From contig CANJKZ010000511.1 in assembly GCA_947471745.1 (NCBI GenBank), positions 62,001 through 126,000 of the forward strand: a stretch of 64,000 nucleotides of DNA, read 5' to 3'. The notes beneath the pieces are model-generated. The model was given only the letters and a program-made list of their open reading frames with translations. It was not told where the DNA came from and did no database searches. How positions within the stretch are numbered: position 1 is the stretch's first letter; the number at the start of each line of letters is the position of its first letter. This DNA comes from Closterium sp. Naga37s-1 (taxonomy: Eukaryota; Streptophyta; Zygnematophyceae; Desmidiales; Closteriaceae). Of this stretch, positions 1 to 12,206 are shown in pieces. The position numbers and the translations under genes are program-made.

Positions 1-2924
1 TGGAGCTCGGGGCTCTGCCGCTGGAGGTACTTCTGCTGTCGCCACTGGAGCTGGGAGTGGTGCTGGTCCTGGAGGTGCTCGTACTGGAGGTACTGGAGCT
101 GCTGGGGCTGGAGGTGCTGAGTCTGAGGGTGCTGCTACTGGAGGCTCTGCGGCTGGAGACCCTGGGACTGGAGGTGCCGGTTCTGGGGGTGCTGGTGTTG
201 GTGGAGCTGGTCCTGGAGGAGCTGGCGCTGGAGGTTCTGTAGCTGCTGGAGTTTCTGGAGCTGCTGGGGGTACTGGAGCTGCTGGTGCTGGTGTCACTGC
301 ACAGCCGCGCCTGTTCTTCGCTCCACCGTCTCCGTCGTCTCAGCCACTGCCTGACTCTGTGCTTCGCCAGGATCTTAGTCTCCCTTCGTCTACTGGTCTT
401 CCGTTGCAGCCTGGTTCACCGCTGCCTGCTCCTTCTCCTTACACTGAGCAGCTAGGGAGTCTTACTGAGCGTCGTGAGCCTGCGTCGCGTCCTGTCTCGC
501 CTGTCTGTTCTGGTCGTTCCGGTCGTCGTGTTCCTCGTCCGCGTCTGCCGGCTGTCCCCGACACCCACCTCGTAGTCCGTCGTCTTCCCTCTCCTCCACA
601 GCGTGTTCTTCTGCCGTCCCCTCCTGCGTCTTCTTTGCCTGTCGTTGCGGACCCCGAGTCTGACCGGTTTCGTGCTGAGCACCCTACTGTTACGCGTCTG
701 CTAGCCACTGTTGTTGCTGACCCGTCGTTTGAGTCTGCTACTACGTCTGCCTTAGTTGCTGAGCTTGTTGACTTTGCTGCTGCCTGTCGTCTAGACTACG
801 CCGCTAGTCTTGTTGCTGAGTCTGAGTCTGTCTGTCCTCCGTCCGTCGGGGGTGAGTGTGCTCTTGGCACGGACGTCCTTGAGGACAGGCAGGAGGACCT
901 TGAGTGTCTTGCAGCCGCTGCGCCTCATCTCGTGTCCATGCTGCTTGCCCCTGAGGGAGACCCGGATGCTCCAGACATCCCGACCCCGCGCTCTTACGCT
1001 GAGGCGATCGCGGGTGAGTACTCCTCTCAGTGGAAGACAGCCATGGACGCAGAGATGGCATCCTGGAAGTCCACAGGCACCTACGTCGATGAGGTTCCCC
1101 CACCTGGGGCGAACATCGTCAGTGGCATGTGGATTTTTAGGGTGAAGCGGCCGCCAGGTTCTCCGCCTGTCTTCAAGGCGCGTTACGTTGCACGAGGTTT
1201 CAGTCAGCGAGAGGGAGTAGACTTCTTCCAGACCTTCTCCCCCACCCCGAAGATGACCACTCTTCGGGTGCTGCTACACGTTGCCGCTCAGCGTGACTAC
1301 GAGCTTCACTCTCTTGACTTCAGCACAGCTTTCTTACAGGGCAGCCTGCACGAGGAGATCTGGCTGCGCCGCCCACCTGGCTTCACTGGGTCGTTCCCTT
1401 CTGGTACCCAGTGGAGCCTCAGGCGGCCGGTCTACGGTCTCCGCCAGGCGCCACGAGAGTGGCACGACACACTGAGGACTACACTTGCGGCTCTTGGGTT
1501 TGCTCCGTCGATTGCTGACCCGTCGCTGTTTCTACGCACCGACACTTCGCTGCCGCCGTTCTACATCCTCGTGTACGTCGACGACTTGGTCTTTGCCACT
1601 GCTGACACTGAGGCTCTCGCCCACGTGAAGTCGGAGCTGCAGAAGAGACACACGTGCACAGACCTGGGTGAGCTGACAAGCTATCTTGGCTTGCGGATCA
1701 CCCGGGACAGAGCACGCCGCACCATCACACTGACTCAGTCACACATGGTGCAGCAGGTCCTTCAGCGCTTCGGCTTCACCTGGTCCTCGGCACAGGCCAC
1801 TCCTCTGGCTACAGGTCACTCGCTCTCAGCTCCACCTTCGGACGAGTCCGTAGAGCCGAGTGGTCCTTACCCAGAGCTAGTTGGCTGCCTCATGTACCTG
1901 ATGACCTGCACTCGTCCTGACCTTGCGTACCCTCTTGGCCTTCTGGCTCACTACGTGGCTCCTGGTCGGCACCGAAAGGTGCACATGGATGCTGCTAAGA
2001 GGGTACTGCGCTACTTGTGCAGTACATCAGGCATGGGGCTCGTGCTTGGAGGGAGGAGCTCAGTTGTTCTCACTGGGCACTCAGACGCTTCTTGGGTTGA
2101 CGACCAGGCTACACAGCGGTCGTCACAGGGTTACACCTTCAGCCTTGGCTCTGGTTCAGTTTCGTGGTGTTCTACACGCTCGTCTTCAGTTCTCAGCTCC
2201 AGTTGTGAGGCTGAGATCTACGCCACAGCCATGGCTGCACAGGAGTTACGCTGGCTCACCTACCTGCTGACTGACTTGGGAGAGCGGCCTCGTTCTCCTC
2301 CAGTGCTGTACGTCGACAACAAGGCTACCATTGCCTTGTGTGAGGAGCACAGACTGGAGCACAGAACGAAGCACATCGCTCTGCGTTACTTTCTGGCTCG
2401 AGAGTTGCAGCAGCGTGGTCAGCTTCGTCTGCGTTACGTGGCCACTCGGGCCAACACTGCTAATATATTCACCAAGGCACTTCAGGCTGGTGATCATCAG
2501 CGTTTCTGCACTATGCTAGGGCTTGTGCCCACTTTTCCTCACTTGCTGTAGGCCTTTCTTGTACTGTGATCTATATATATATATATATGTATATATATAT
2601 ACCTGCATGCTTGCTTTGCTAGGTAGAGATCACTGTGATGTTTGTGTTACATATATGCCTCTGCATGTGAACTGGCCTTGTGGCCCTTTGCTTGTGCTCA
2701 GTGAGTGTGGTGACGTTGTGATCCACCCTGAGCTTGCTTTGCCTTTCTTGACTGGTCTTGTGACCCCTTGCTCTCCCCCACTTTGCCTATGGGGGTGTGT
2801 CAAACATATGTTTATATATTATAGTTTAGATAGGCTTTAGTGGGGTACTCACTGTAGGGTACAACCCCTTAGGTTTCACTCTTGTACCAACCTTCTCGAT
2901 AGTTGATCTCACCCTACTCTAACA
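1..2924 (+). mobile_element. Ty1/copia LTR retrotransposon, right-hand part (left end outside window)
   Basis: Fossil copia-family element of the same lineage as the inner element at 52825-60641, judged by near-identical protein over reverse transcriptase and RNase H. Visible parts: the low-complexity Gly/Ala/Val-coding tract that follows integrase in this family (about 1-350), reverse transcriptase (about 1020-1800, active-site YVDD near 1575), RNase H (about 2080-2500, with DNKATIAL), an AT-dinucleotide-rich 3' untranslated stretch, and a 127-bp 3' LTR. The left LTR, gag, protease and integrase core lie before base 1, so age from LTR comparison and target duplication cannot be read. No obvious break is seen in the visible RT-RNase H part. 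Confidence 0.93.
2798..2924 (+). repeat. 3' LTR of the left copia element
   Basis: Starts TGTCAAACATATG and ends CTCTAACA, so it has the TG...CA ends of an LTR. A G-rich polypurine-like tract (atgggggtg) lies just before it. Its first and last bases and several internal words match the 142-bp LTRs of the inner element at 52825 and 60500, but it is 127 bp and clearly diverged, so it belongs to a related subfamily. Confidence 0.8.
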
Positions 2925-2930
2925 CCTTTT

Positions 2931-3055
2931 CCCGCGCCTCTCCTTTCCCGCGCCTCTTCTTTCCCGCGCCTCTCCATTCCCGCGCCTGCTCTTCCCGCGC
3001 CTGCTCTTCCCGCGCCAGCTCTTCCCGCGCCTGCTCTTCCCGCGCCTCTCCTCCT
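2931..3055. repeat. Minisatellite, about 15-bp unit
   Basis: Roughly eight copies of a unit like ttcccgcgcctgctc, directly outside the LTR of the left copia element. It gives spurious Ser/Arg/Ala-rich open frames on both strands. Confidence 0.8.
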
Positions 3056-3199
3056 CCAGTGCAGCAGTGCGTGCATGCCTGGAGCTCCTCTCACCACTCC
3101 TCCTCCCACCCCTCTCATATAGCTTTGTGCAACACCATGCGGGCGTGGGCAGGGTGGCATGGCGTGTGGCATGGTGGCATGGTGTGCAGGTGGGCAGGT

Positions 3200-3410
3200 G
3201 TTGGGGCTGGGCAACTGTCGCAGCATCACGGACTTGGGGGGTGTGCTGCATAGCGGCGGGGTGCAAGGCGGTGCAGGAGGTGTGTGAGTGCGGTGGTGTG
3301 AGTGCGGTGATGTGAGTGCGGTGGTGTGAGGGCTTCACCGGCTGCGGCGTGGTCATATGTGCGGCTCTGCTCTCCAACTGCCTGTCAGGCCATCCACTCG
3401 CTCCACTTCT
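3200..3410 (+). pseudogene. Possible leucine-rich-repeat (F-box/LRR type) fragment
   Basis: Plus-strand reading gives GNCRSITDLG followed, after a one-base slip in a G run, by VCCIAAGCKAVQEV. This resembles consecutive cysteine-containing LRRs of F-box/LRR proteins (pattern C..ITD.G...IA.GC..L). The next frame segment (GFTGCGVVICAALLSNC) may be another degraded repeat. No start, F-box or intact exon is visible, so it is at best a decayed fragment. Confidence 0.25.
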
Positions 3411-5569
3411 GGTTCCTTCAAGCAAGCCTACCCACACGCCTCGCTCCCAACCCACACGCCTCGCCCCCAACCCACTGCCCTCCACCTCCCTCTCCTTGCT
3501 CCACGTGTCTCGTTTCAATGCTTGAGAACCGCCTCGCTCACCTTAGGACCTTCCAAAACTGCACGCCTGAACATTCCCAGTTTCCCTCTTCTCCCTCCCT
3601 ATGCTTGGTCGGTCCCACCCACAGGCGTCGGCTGAGCAGCAGCTGGTTGCTGGCAGCGCGTACAGCTCATGGTACCGTAAGCCACATGTACCATTCCACA
3701 CTTTCCGCACTTGCCACTTGCACTCTGTCTTCACTCCCCGATCCCACACCGCCTCCACCCTCCGCCCAATGCGGCAAACACAGCCACCTCATGCGCGCCA
3801 ATGCATGCCACCTCCGCTCCGCACCGATTCTGCTCCGTGCTGCTCTGCTGGCCGTGGGTGGGTGCAGGGAGTAAGCCTTAGGTACTGGTCTTAGGTCTAT
3901 GTATGAAGGAGGGCGAGGGGGGGCTGAGTGATTGGGGGAGCGGGAAAAGGGGAGTGGGTGGGTGAGTGAGTGAAGGAGGATGAGCGGGCGACCGAGAGGA
4001 GTGGGTGAGTGAGTAGCTGCTGCAAGTGGCTGGTGGATCGCTCCAGCTACGTGTTGTTGTCCCTTGCTGCTCTGCTGGCCGTGGCTGGGTGGTGGAGGGG
4101 TAGCGACTGGTTGGGTGAGTGAGGGGGAGCGGCGAGTCATCGTGTGTGTCTGGAACAAAATGCATGACCTTCCTGACCTGACCCTATCCCTCTTTCACCC
4201 ATCTCTCCCTCCCTCCGCCCATTCCTGATGTCTTCCTTGATTGTGGGCGCATGGCGGAATGCCCATTCCTGTTTCCACTCGCCTCAATCGACGCGTTGCT
4301 CATGGGACTGTGCGCGTGTGAGGAGGAGCATTGCTGCTGTTTTCAAGACCTCATAGGGGGTTTTAGGCGCTACTCAAATGACCCTCGATGTGAAAACCAC
4401 ATCGTCCCTCCTCGCATCAGGTCACCCAGAACCCATCAGATTCACGTTTCGTCTCTCCTGTGCCTTCCTCCTCCTTCCCTGCTCCCAGATGGACCCATGA
4501 GTGACAGGGGCAGCAGCGCACGACACAGCGCAGCTACTATGGCACCATCTGCTGCACCACTTCCCCTCCATCACCCAAGCTCTCTTACCCATACGTGTGT
4601 GCATGTGTGTGTGCGTGCATGTGTGTGTGCATGCTTGTGTGCGTGTGCGCATGTGTGGGTGGGTGTGTGCGTGAGTGCTTGCATGCGTGTGTGTGGGGGG
4701 GGGTGTGTGTGTCCGTGATTGTGCGCGTCCGTGATTGTGTGCGTGCACATCTTTTGGGGCCTCAGAGGTCTTCCACATATATACGTGCATGCGGCACACC
4801 ATTAAAAGCTGTTCTTCCATGCAATCACCAACCAACACCTGCAGTATCTCATTCCTTTGAACTTTCGCAAGTGTGTGCTTTGAGGTGCCTCAAAGCAAAT
4901 ACTTCACAGGCTCTTCCCCTCTGTAACCAATGCTCTGTTCATCTCCACACCTTCCCTACTCGCACTCACATTCCCTTCACTCCCCTCCCCGGACCTCCTG
5001 TCTCAGCTTCTTAAACCCCCCCTCAGGTGTTTACGCCACCCACCTTCCTGGGCTGGGCAGGGCAGCAGGCGAGGCGAAAGCTGATGCAAAGTGTTGGCGC
5101 AACGTTCTTTCCATCAGCCCTTATAATCCGCCCACAAGCAGCACAGTTGAACATCCACCCACCCTCGCTTCAGTGCGTGAAGTTATCGGTGTTGTGGTTC
5201 TGTCCATTTCTCTATCTTGCTCAATGTGCATGCATGCATCTGTGCGCAGCACGTTGTGCTACCAGATTTTGGCAAATCAATCAAAGTGCTTTTTGAAATA
5301 TAAAGCCCACCATCCCTTTGTTGCAGGGTTCGGTTGGCGAACCACTTGCTAGAGAACATTAAGCAACAGTCACGAATGCAAGAAAACAAGATACACACAT
5401 CTTCAATTCACAGTCATGTGCAACCACCAGTGTGAAAGGAATGGAACTACAGTATGGGTTATGCTTTAACAAAGCAAGAGCATGGATGAAGTAAGGGGAG
5501 GTATGTCGGAGGCTACATGCAGCAGCAACCACAGGTTCCAGGCGGCAAAACTTAATCAAACCTCTTAAA
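3411..5569. other. No gene recognised
   Basis: Nothing with recognisable protein similarity was found on either strand. It holds a GT-rich microsatellite-like tract at about 4590-4745 and C-rich stretches. The 3' untranslated region of the gamma-adaptin-like gene probably occupies the part next to 5569. Confidence 0.5.
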
Positions 5570-5752
5570 CTACACTACACATGATTGATTGCAGCTCCTC
5601 CCACCCAAGAACCCAACAACAGGCCTGGTCTGGTCTGGAAGTTGTTGACCTGGCCTTTGCTCTAAGACGTCCTGCCCTGCCCGTGCCACCTTGTACCGGT
5701 ATGACACCCTCGGCTTCATCACCAGCGGCTTCTGCTCCCCTCCCCCCCCCCC

Positions 5753-5792
5753 CCACACACACATGCAGGCACACACACGGGCACAGGCAGGT

Positions 5793-5832
<40 letters not shown>

Positions 5833-5835
5833 AGA
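5753..5835. repeat. CA-rich and (aggcac)n repeat
   Basis: Short CA run followed by about ten copies of a 6-bp unit aggcac, lying in the last intron just upstream (minus strand) of the final gamma-adaptin exon at 5731. Confidence 0.85.
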
Positions 5836-6057
5836 CATAGGCACACATGCACACAGACGCACAGCAGTGCGTTCAAAGGAAGCTCACGCGTTCCCTCACA
5901 TCACATGTGTACTTGAGTGAGATAGGCAATTTAAATTACGCATCAGATTGTATGACACGGGAGCTGTGGCAAGAAGCACATGCGCAGAATCAAAGGAAGC
6001 GCACTGCATCGCATTCTCCTCTTGTACTGTACATACATCTCACTCGTCCATGCCATA

Positions 6058-6205
6058 CCATGCATGTGCTCACCTGCCCATGCATGTGCTCACCTGCCCA
6101 TGCATGTGCTCACCTGCCCATGCATGTGCTCACTGCCCATGCATGTGCTCACTGCCCATACATGTGCTCACTGCCCATGCATGTGCTCACCTGCCCATGC
6201 ACAAC
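6058..6205 (-). repeat. 20-bp minisatellite repeating a 5' splice site
   Basis: About seven copies of catgggcaggtgagcacatg on the minus strand (units of 19-20 bp). The gamma-adaptin ear exon ends at 6213 with CATGGCCAG|GTCAGT, and the array repeats CATGGGCAG|GTGAGC a few bases downstream. Each unit therefore carries a copy of the exon-intron junction, with a better donor consensus than the real one. Confidence 0.85.
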
Positions 6206-6483
6206 GACTGACCTGGCCATGCACCGTGTTGGTGACGCGCATTGTGTGTGTCACGCTGCCGCCGTTGCCGGCCGGCACTACGGCTCCTGATGCCGCCTCC
6301 AGCTGCAGCTGCATGAACTGCACACGAGGCACGCACAAGCGTGGGGGGGAGTGGGGGAGTTGGGAGAGAAGGGCACAGCTCACGACACAATGGGACTCAG
6401 TGGGCTGACGGGCTGCTAGGCTGGCTCCTTGCCAGCGTGTGCAGAGGCGGGCACTAGTACAGCCACGCATGTACCTTGGCCAC

Positions 6484-6537
6484 ATGCACAAACAAACACA
6501 CAAGCACACACGCACGCACACGCACGCACGCACGCAT

Positions 6538-6568
<31 letters not shown>

Positions 6569-6573
6569 CACAC

Positions 6574-6620
<47 letters not shown>

Positions 6621-6655
6621 TGCACGTACGCACGCACACACACGCACAGAGACGC
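6484..6655. repeat. CA/GT microsatellite
   Basis: Interrupted (CA)n with GCAC variants, in the intron between the hinge exon (6919-6658) and the ear exon (6317-6213) of the gamma-adaptin-like gene. It begins within a few bases of the donor at 6658. Confidence 0.9.
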
Positions 6656-8162
6656 ACCTTGGGCACGGTGGCTTGGAAGCCAAAGCCAGAGAGGGGCAGG
6701 GCGAGGAGTTGGAGTCGGTGGCGCTGATGGTGGGGCTGCGCCTGGGGGGCTGCTGCCGCCCGCACTCCCCCCGCCGCCCTGCCTGCTGCCGCCACGCCAT
6801 TGGCTGACGGCTGCCCTGTTGGCGCTGCTGCCCGCGCCGCTGCGTCGGGCGCCAGGTCAGCGCACTTGGAGCGGTACGCCACCTCATCCAGTGCTGGCAT
6901 CTTGTCTGCCAGCGTGGCTCTGAGGAGGAGGAGGAGGAGGATAGGGAGTGGGAGGAGTTGGGCGTGAGAGAAAGGAGTGTGGTGTGCATGCATGCAGGCA
7001 AATGCTGTTGATTGTATGGTGTGTGGTGGGCGCAGCAACGGTGATAGAGGACAAGCATGAAGCAGACCAAAGTGCACTGGACAGAGTGTGTCCAATACGA
7101 GGAGGTGCGAGTGCAGGCAGATGAGGGGAAAGGCAGGCAACAACACAAGACAAGGCGACATGCAGCAGAGTCAGGAGGAAGGGGGAGTGGACGGGTGGGG
7201 TTTGAAAGAGTGTGGGAAAAAGGGAGGGGATGGATAGATGGGGGCGCAAGGAGGGGTGAAGGAGATATGGGTGGGACAGGGCGCAGGGCTGACTTGATCT
7301 TGTGGTGGCGGGCGAGCACGGCGCTGAACTCCACTGAGCGCTGCTGCACCTCCAACACCAGGCTGCGCCCCTGCTGCTCCTCCAACCACTTCATGCGCCT
7401 GTCATGGGCACAGGGGGTAAATGCGCAGGGGAGAGACGTGGAGTGGACTGGTAAAGAGGGGGAGTACCAGGGGAAACGGGGCGACTGTGATGTGAAGGTG
7501 GGAGAGGGAGGAGTGGAAGGCGTAGGGAGAGACCCAGGGGGAAGAAATAAGTGGTGGAGACAATGGCACAATTGTTGGGCACACAAGAGAGAATTGCTCC
7601 GAGGAAAGGAGTTAGAAGGAGGAGAGATGAGCATGAGAGATAGCGGGGTTAGAGGGCCGAGGGGCGCACTGGGAGCAGGAGGGGAAGCGGCAGGAGAGTT
7701 TGAGGAGAGCGACGAGGACGTAGGCGTTGAGGGTGGGCGTGGCGTGTGTGTCCTTCATGGTGGCCTGTATCATCTGTACCAGCTCGCCCTCCGCCACTCA
7801 CCTGCCCCCCGCCCCACCATGCACGCACACACAGGCTGGTCCCAGGGAAGCATGCATGCATGGCAGGCACGGGGTGGTATATGGCGGGTGGGTGAATGGA
7901 TGGACGGACGGGCGGACATATAGATGGAAAATTGGTGCAAGGGGGGTGCACGAGACATGAGTGGTTGGTGAATGGTGTTCATGTGTGTTGTGCTTCCGGT
8001 GAGAGACGGATCATTGCGTTTCAGCTGGAAACTCATAGCGTGGGAGAACTTCAAATGGTGGGGGAACTTGAGAATGCGGGTTCACAAGAAAGAGTGGCCG
8101 AGGAAGAAGGTCTGAGGACGATAATGGGTGCACAAGAGCAAAGGCGGACGAGGGAGAGGGGC

Positions 8163-8514
8163 GGAGGGAGGGCGGGAGGGAGTGAGGAGGGAGGGAGGGA
8201 GGGAGGGAGGGAGGGAGGGAGGGAGGGAGGGAGGGAGGGAGGGAGGGAGGGAGGGAGGGAGGGAGGGAGGGAGGGAGGGCGGGAGGGAGGGAGGGAGGGA
8301 GGGCGGGAGGGAGGGAGGGCGGGAGGGAGGGAGGGCGGGAGGAGGGAGGGCGGGAGGGAGGGAGGGTGGGAGGGAGGGAGGGAGGGAGGGAGGGAGGGAG
8401 GGAGGGAGGGAGGGAGGGAGGGAGGGAGGGAGGGAGGGAGGGAGGGCGGGAGGGCGGGAGGGAGGGAGGGCGGGAGGAGGGAGGGCGGGAGGGAGGGAGA
8501 AAGGGAGGGAGGCA
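8163..8514. repeat. (GGGA)n polypurine tract with GGGC variants
   Basis: About 350 bp of almost uninterrupted GGGA on the plus strand (CCCT on the transcribed strand of the gamma-adaptin-like gene), starting next to the exon that ends at 8516. Continuous G3 runs at 1-bp spacing make it a strong G-quadruplex and triplex candidate. The long Gly/Arg/Glu and Pro/Ser/Leu frames across it are repeat translations. Confidence 0.95.
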
Positions 8515-8999
8515 CCTGGAGGGGCGTGTGTTGGTGCAGCAGGGCGGAGTTGTTGACGAGCATCTCCCCGAACTCGCCCAGACACCACACCGCCACCGCG
8601 CCTAGACTCTCCTGCCGCAGGCGCGCTGCTGATGCCCACCACCAGGAGTGCATGACGTCATCCGTCACATACTCCCCCGCCTGGCGCTCACAGGCACGCA
8701 GAGCGGGAGAGAGGGAGGCACAGGCATGAATGCAGGCACATCCGTCACCCAAGAGCAGGCCGGAACGGTCACTCAAGGCGCGTGAGTCGCGACACAAGTA
8801 CGGTGCTTCTCAGTCGAGGAAGGACAAGACAAAAGGTGCACCATGCAAGGAAGGTTCACGTGAAGAACAAAGGGTTGGTTGATGCGAGGGGAGTAGAGGA
8901 GGGGAGAGGGGAGGGCGCATACCTCGGTGATGACTCGCAGCATGATCTCCACATGGTACAGCTTGCTGGGCGCGTACCTGCATGCACCATGCCGTGCCG

Positions 9000-9190
9000 T
9001 GCACACACACCCCCCATGCACACACACCCCCCATGCACACACACCCCCCATGCACACACACCCCCCATGCACATACACCCCCCATGCACACCACCCCCCA
9101 TGCACACCCCCCAACCCCCCCATGCACACCCCCCAACCCCCCCATGCACACGCACACCCCCATGCACCCACACACACATACACACGCACA
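9000..9190. repeat. Minisatellite, about 17-bp CA/C-rich unit
   Basis: About ten copies of a unit like catgcacacacacccccc grading into a plain CA tract. It abuts the acceptor side of the short gamma-adaptin exon 8977-8923. Confidence 0.85.
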
Positions 9191-10152
9191 TGCACAGCAT
9201 GCAGGGCACATTCACCACAGGTTGGTGATTTCAGGTGTCTCAGAAAGGCATGGCAGGACACATGGCGGACAGCACAATCCAAGATGAGGGAAGGCAGGCA
9301 GCACATGACACACAAAACGAGAGGTGGAGGGGACGAGGGAGAGGAGGGAGGGAGGAACGGGAATGGGGAGGGGAGGGAGGGAGGGGGTGAGGGGAGGGGC
9401 ATTGTTGCACAAAGGCGCAGATTTTGAATGTAAGATCGGGCTTGAAGCACATGGCACAGAAAACGGGATGGGGAAGGCGGGCAGCACGTGGCACACAGAA
9501 CGACAGGGGGGGAGGGGAGAAGAAGGGAGACGAGGAGGGGAGCAGAAGAAGAGGGGAGGGGGTGGGGGGAAGCGCACCGTTGCACGAGGGCGCAGATGTT
9601 GGAGGTGAGGTGGGGCTTGAAGTGGGAGTCAGCAGCACGCAGGTAGTCCAAGAGCTCGCGAGTGCGGTGAGCGCCTTGAAATTGCCCTCGTTCACCAGCG
9701 CACACACCAGCTCCAACGCCCTCCTCCTCATGGCACTGCCCCAGTCCTGCTCGCGCAGCCACACACATGCGGGCGTAGAAAAGGGTGTGGACAAGGGAGA
9801 GAGGGCGGTCAGTGACCTGTGTCAGGCCGTGACAGTCCACAGTACGAACGAGGAATTGACGGCGGGGTTGCATATGTGAGGGAAGTTAAGGGGTGGCGTG
9901 GGAGGGGTCAGGAGGGGTGGTGCGGGAGGAGGGCAGGCAGGAAGGGTGGTGCGGGAGGAGGGCAGGCAGGAGGGGCGGCGCTTGCCTTGACGCATTGGAT
10001 GGACGATGGTGTTGCGATGGCGCTGCACGGCCTGTGTGTCCACCGCCACCACCTTGATCAGCGTGTTCAGCGCCACGCACCCGCCACGCTGCCATGCACG
10101 CCTGCACGCCTGCACGCACGTGTGCACACGCACACAACCATGAACAGGCGCT

Positions 10153-10262
10153 GCTGCTGCTGCTGCTTATATGGCTGCTGCTGCTGCTGCTGCTGCTACT
10201 ATGGCTGCTGCTGCTGCTACTATGGCTGCTGCTGCTGCTTATATGGCTGCTGCTGCTACTAT
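10153..10262. repeat. CTG/CAG trinucleotide tract
   Basis: Interrupted (CTG)n with tatggctg variants, followed by C/T-rich sequence to about 10480. No exon for the missing N-terminal half of gamma-adaptin could be found between 10090 and 10480. Confidence 0.85.
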
Positions 10263-10479
10263 GACTCCTTCCCCTTCCCACTCCTCCTCCCGCTCCCTCC
10301 CGCTTCCCGCCCCCACTCCCCCCCTCTTCTACTCCTCCCGCTCCCTCTGCCGCTGCTCCTCCTCCTCCTGCTCCCGCTCCCCCTCCTGCTCCCGCTCCCC
10401 CTCCTGCTCCCCCGTCCCTCCCACCCCACCCTCCCACCCCCCCCACCCACCCTCCCACCCCCCCTCCCCCCACCTGGTG

Positions 10480-12174
10480 CTAACCTAGTGCTATTGCGGG
10501 TGCGGATGCTGCCACACCCCTGGACTGTGCTGCAGCTGCTTCACGAGCGAATGCAGCCGCCTGATCTTGAGCCCGCTTCCATGCATGCGTTAGCTCCAGC
10601 AGCTCCTTCGGCAGAAGGGCTGGGATCCCCCAATTCTCCCTTTGGTCTGTCGAGGAGGTCTCTTCGCTTCTGAGTTTGTTCCACCAACGCCTAACTACTG
10701 ACTTGTTCCCCATTATCACGTCAACCTCCTCCCCCGTTAGAAAGCTTTTCACCTTTTCCTTTAGTGCTTCCACCTTTTGCAAACCCTTCGTATGCAAAAC
10801 CATGCCGATGGCCGACCATGTAAACGCCACTTCCTGGGTCTTGAACTTGCCCCCGGAGTACGAATTTTTAAGAGGCATGGGGTGCCCCTTTGTACGAGGC
10901 TGACGTACGGAAATCTCCGAAAATATCTCATTTTCCCTGATAGTTACCCATGGGAACCTACTTTCCACACTCCCAGCACTTCCCCTTCCTGCCGATTCGT
11001 GCTGACGCTGCTGGTTCTCCCCTTCCCTCGCCCCTCCACTACCGTCTCTCCTCTTCCCTCCCTTTGCTGGCTGCTGCTGCTGCTTCCGCCTCCTCTCCTT
11101 CACCCTTTCTGCTATCCCTCCCCCCTCACGCTCTTCCCCTTCCTCTGTTGCCGTTGCTGCTACCGCTCCTGCTCTTGTATCTGCTGCAGGTGATGCAGCC
11201 GATTCTGCTTCGGCTTCGGCTTCGGATTCTTCAGAGCGGGGAGGGGAGTCAGGAGGAGATTGGAAAGAAGGAAGTACTCCTACTGCTCCTTCCCCCTGCT
11301 GCCCACTTCCCGGCCTCCTTCTCCCCTCGTCCTCGTCCTCGTCCTCGTCCTCCTCCTCCTCCTCCTCCTCCTCCTCCTCCTCCTCCTCCTCCTCCTCCTC
11401 CTCCTCCTCCTCCTCCTCCTCCTCCTCCTCCTCCTCCTCCTCCTCGTCGTCGTCGTCGTCGTCCTCCTCCAGCAGCACCACCTCCTCCTCCTCCTCCACC
11501 TGGAAGGGGAAGGGGTTGTGGAGGGGGAGAAGTTCTTTGGCCAATTTTCAAGCTCCTGTCCACAGCTGTTGCACACCTCGCATCTCCCCCTGTAATCCCT
11601 CACGTCCTCCCCACTGCCTTCCTCGCGCCCACCACCACCCCCTCGCCCCTGGCATTAGTTGGCTCACCTCGCCCTGTGGGTGGTGCTGCTCCTCCATCCT
11701 CCCCTGCTCACCTAAACCCTAAACCCCCATCCCACCTTCCTTCCCTATCGCCCTCCCCAACCACCTTAACCCAGCCCGGCCCCCCCATCCCCCTCTCCAA
11801 CCCACCACGTACAGCTTTCCCTCTCCCGCCACCCCCCTTCCTCTCCCTGCTGCCCGACCCCCTATCCTATTCCCCCTCACTGAGCACACCTCTCACCACC
11901 TCCCTCGCAGCTCCCGCTCCCATGTCATTACAATCCCCATCCTGCTGCCCTCTGCTCCTCCCATAGCCCCACCTCCCGCCTGCTCCCTGCCGGATGGTCG
12001 AGAATGGGCCGGGCTGGGCCTGGGCACGGCGCAGTGTGCGCAGTGAGAGGACGCCCCTCTTTGACCCCCCCTTCTCCCAACCCCCTTCTCCCGCATCCCT
12101 TCTCCCCATTCCCCATTCTCCAGTCTCCCCTCTACCACCCCCCAATCTCCCACCGCCGTCTCCACTCTCCCCCG

Positions 12175-12206
<32 letters not shown>

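Larger units (their letters stand above)
5570..10076 (-). pseudogene. AP-1 complex gamma-adaptin, C-terminal half, degraded
   Basis: Gamma-adaptin is the large AP-1 subunit that recruits cargo and accessory proteins to clathrin coats at the trans-Golgi. Nine exons are readable (approximate ends): 10076-9989 (VDTQAVQRHR), 9746-9578 (RRALELVCALVNEG, RELLDYL), 8977-8923 (YAPSKLYHVEIMLRVITE), 8680-8516 (GEFGEMLVNN), 7802-7669 ([15 protein letters not shown]), 7398-7294 ([13 protein letters not shown]), 6919-6658 ([10 protein letters not shown] plus hinge), 6317-6213 and 5731-5570 (GAE ear: [35 protein letters not shown], stop at 5570). Everything N-terminal of about family residue 340 is missing. 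A 4-nt and a 5-nt insertion in the first two exons leave about 30 residues in the wrong frame, then cancel. About 20 residues are absent after MHSW, one exon joint is off phase, and a 1-nt slip changes the C-terminal tail. From 7398 onward exon phases are intact. Family assignment is firm; pseudogene status is inferred. Confidence 0.75.

Noticed and set aside
57-242. Leu/Val/Glu-rich small protein at the left edge
   Set aside because: Out-of-frame reading of the Gly/Ala-rich linker of the copia element, as shown by the same sequence type at 57200-57930 in the inner element.
8051-8797. Long Pro/Ser/Leu and Gly/Arg/Glu open frames
   Set aside because: Translations of the GGGA/CCCT tract; frames are open on both strands because the repeat lacks stop codons.
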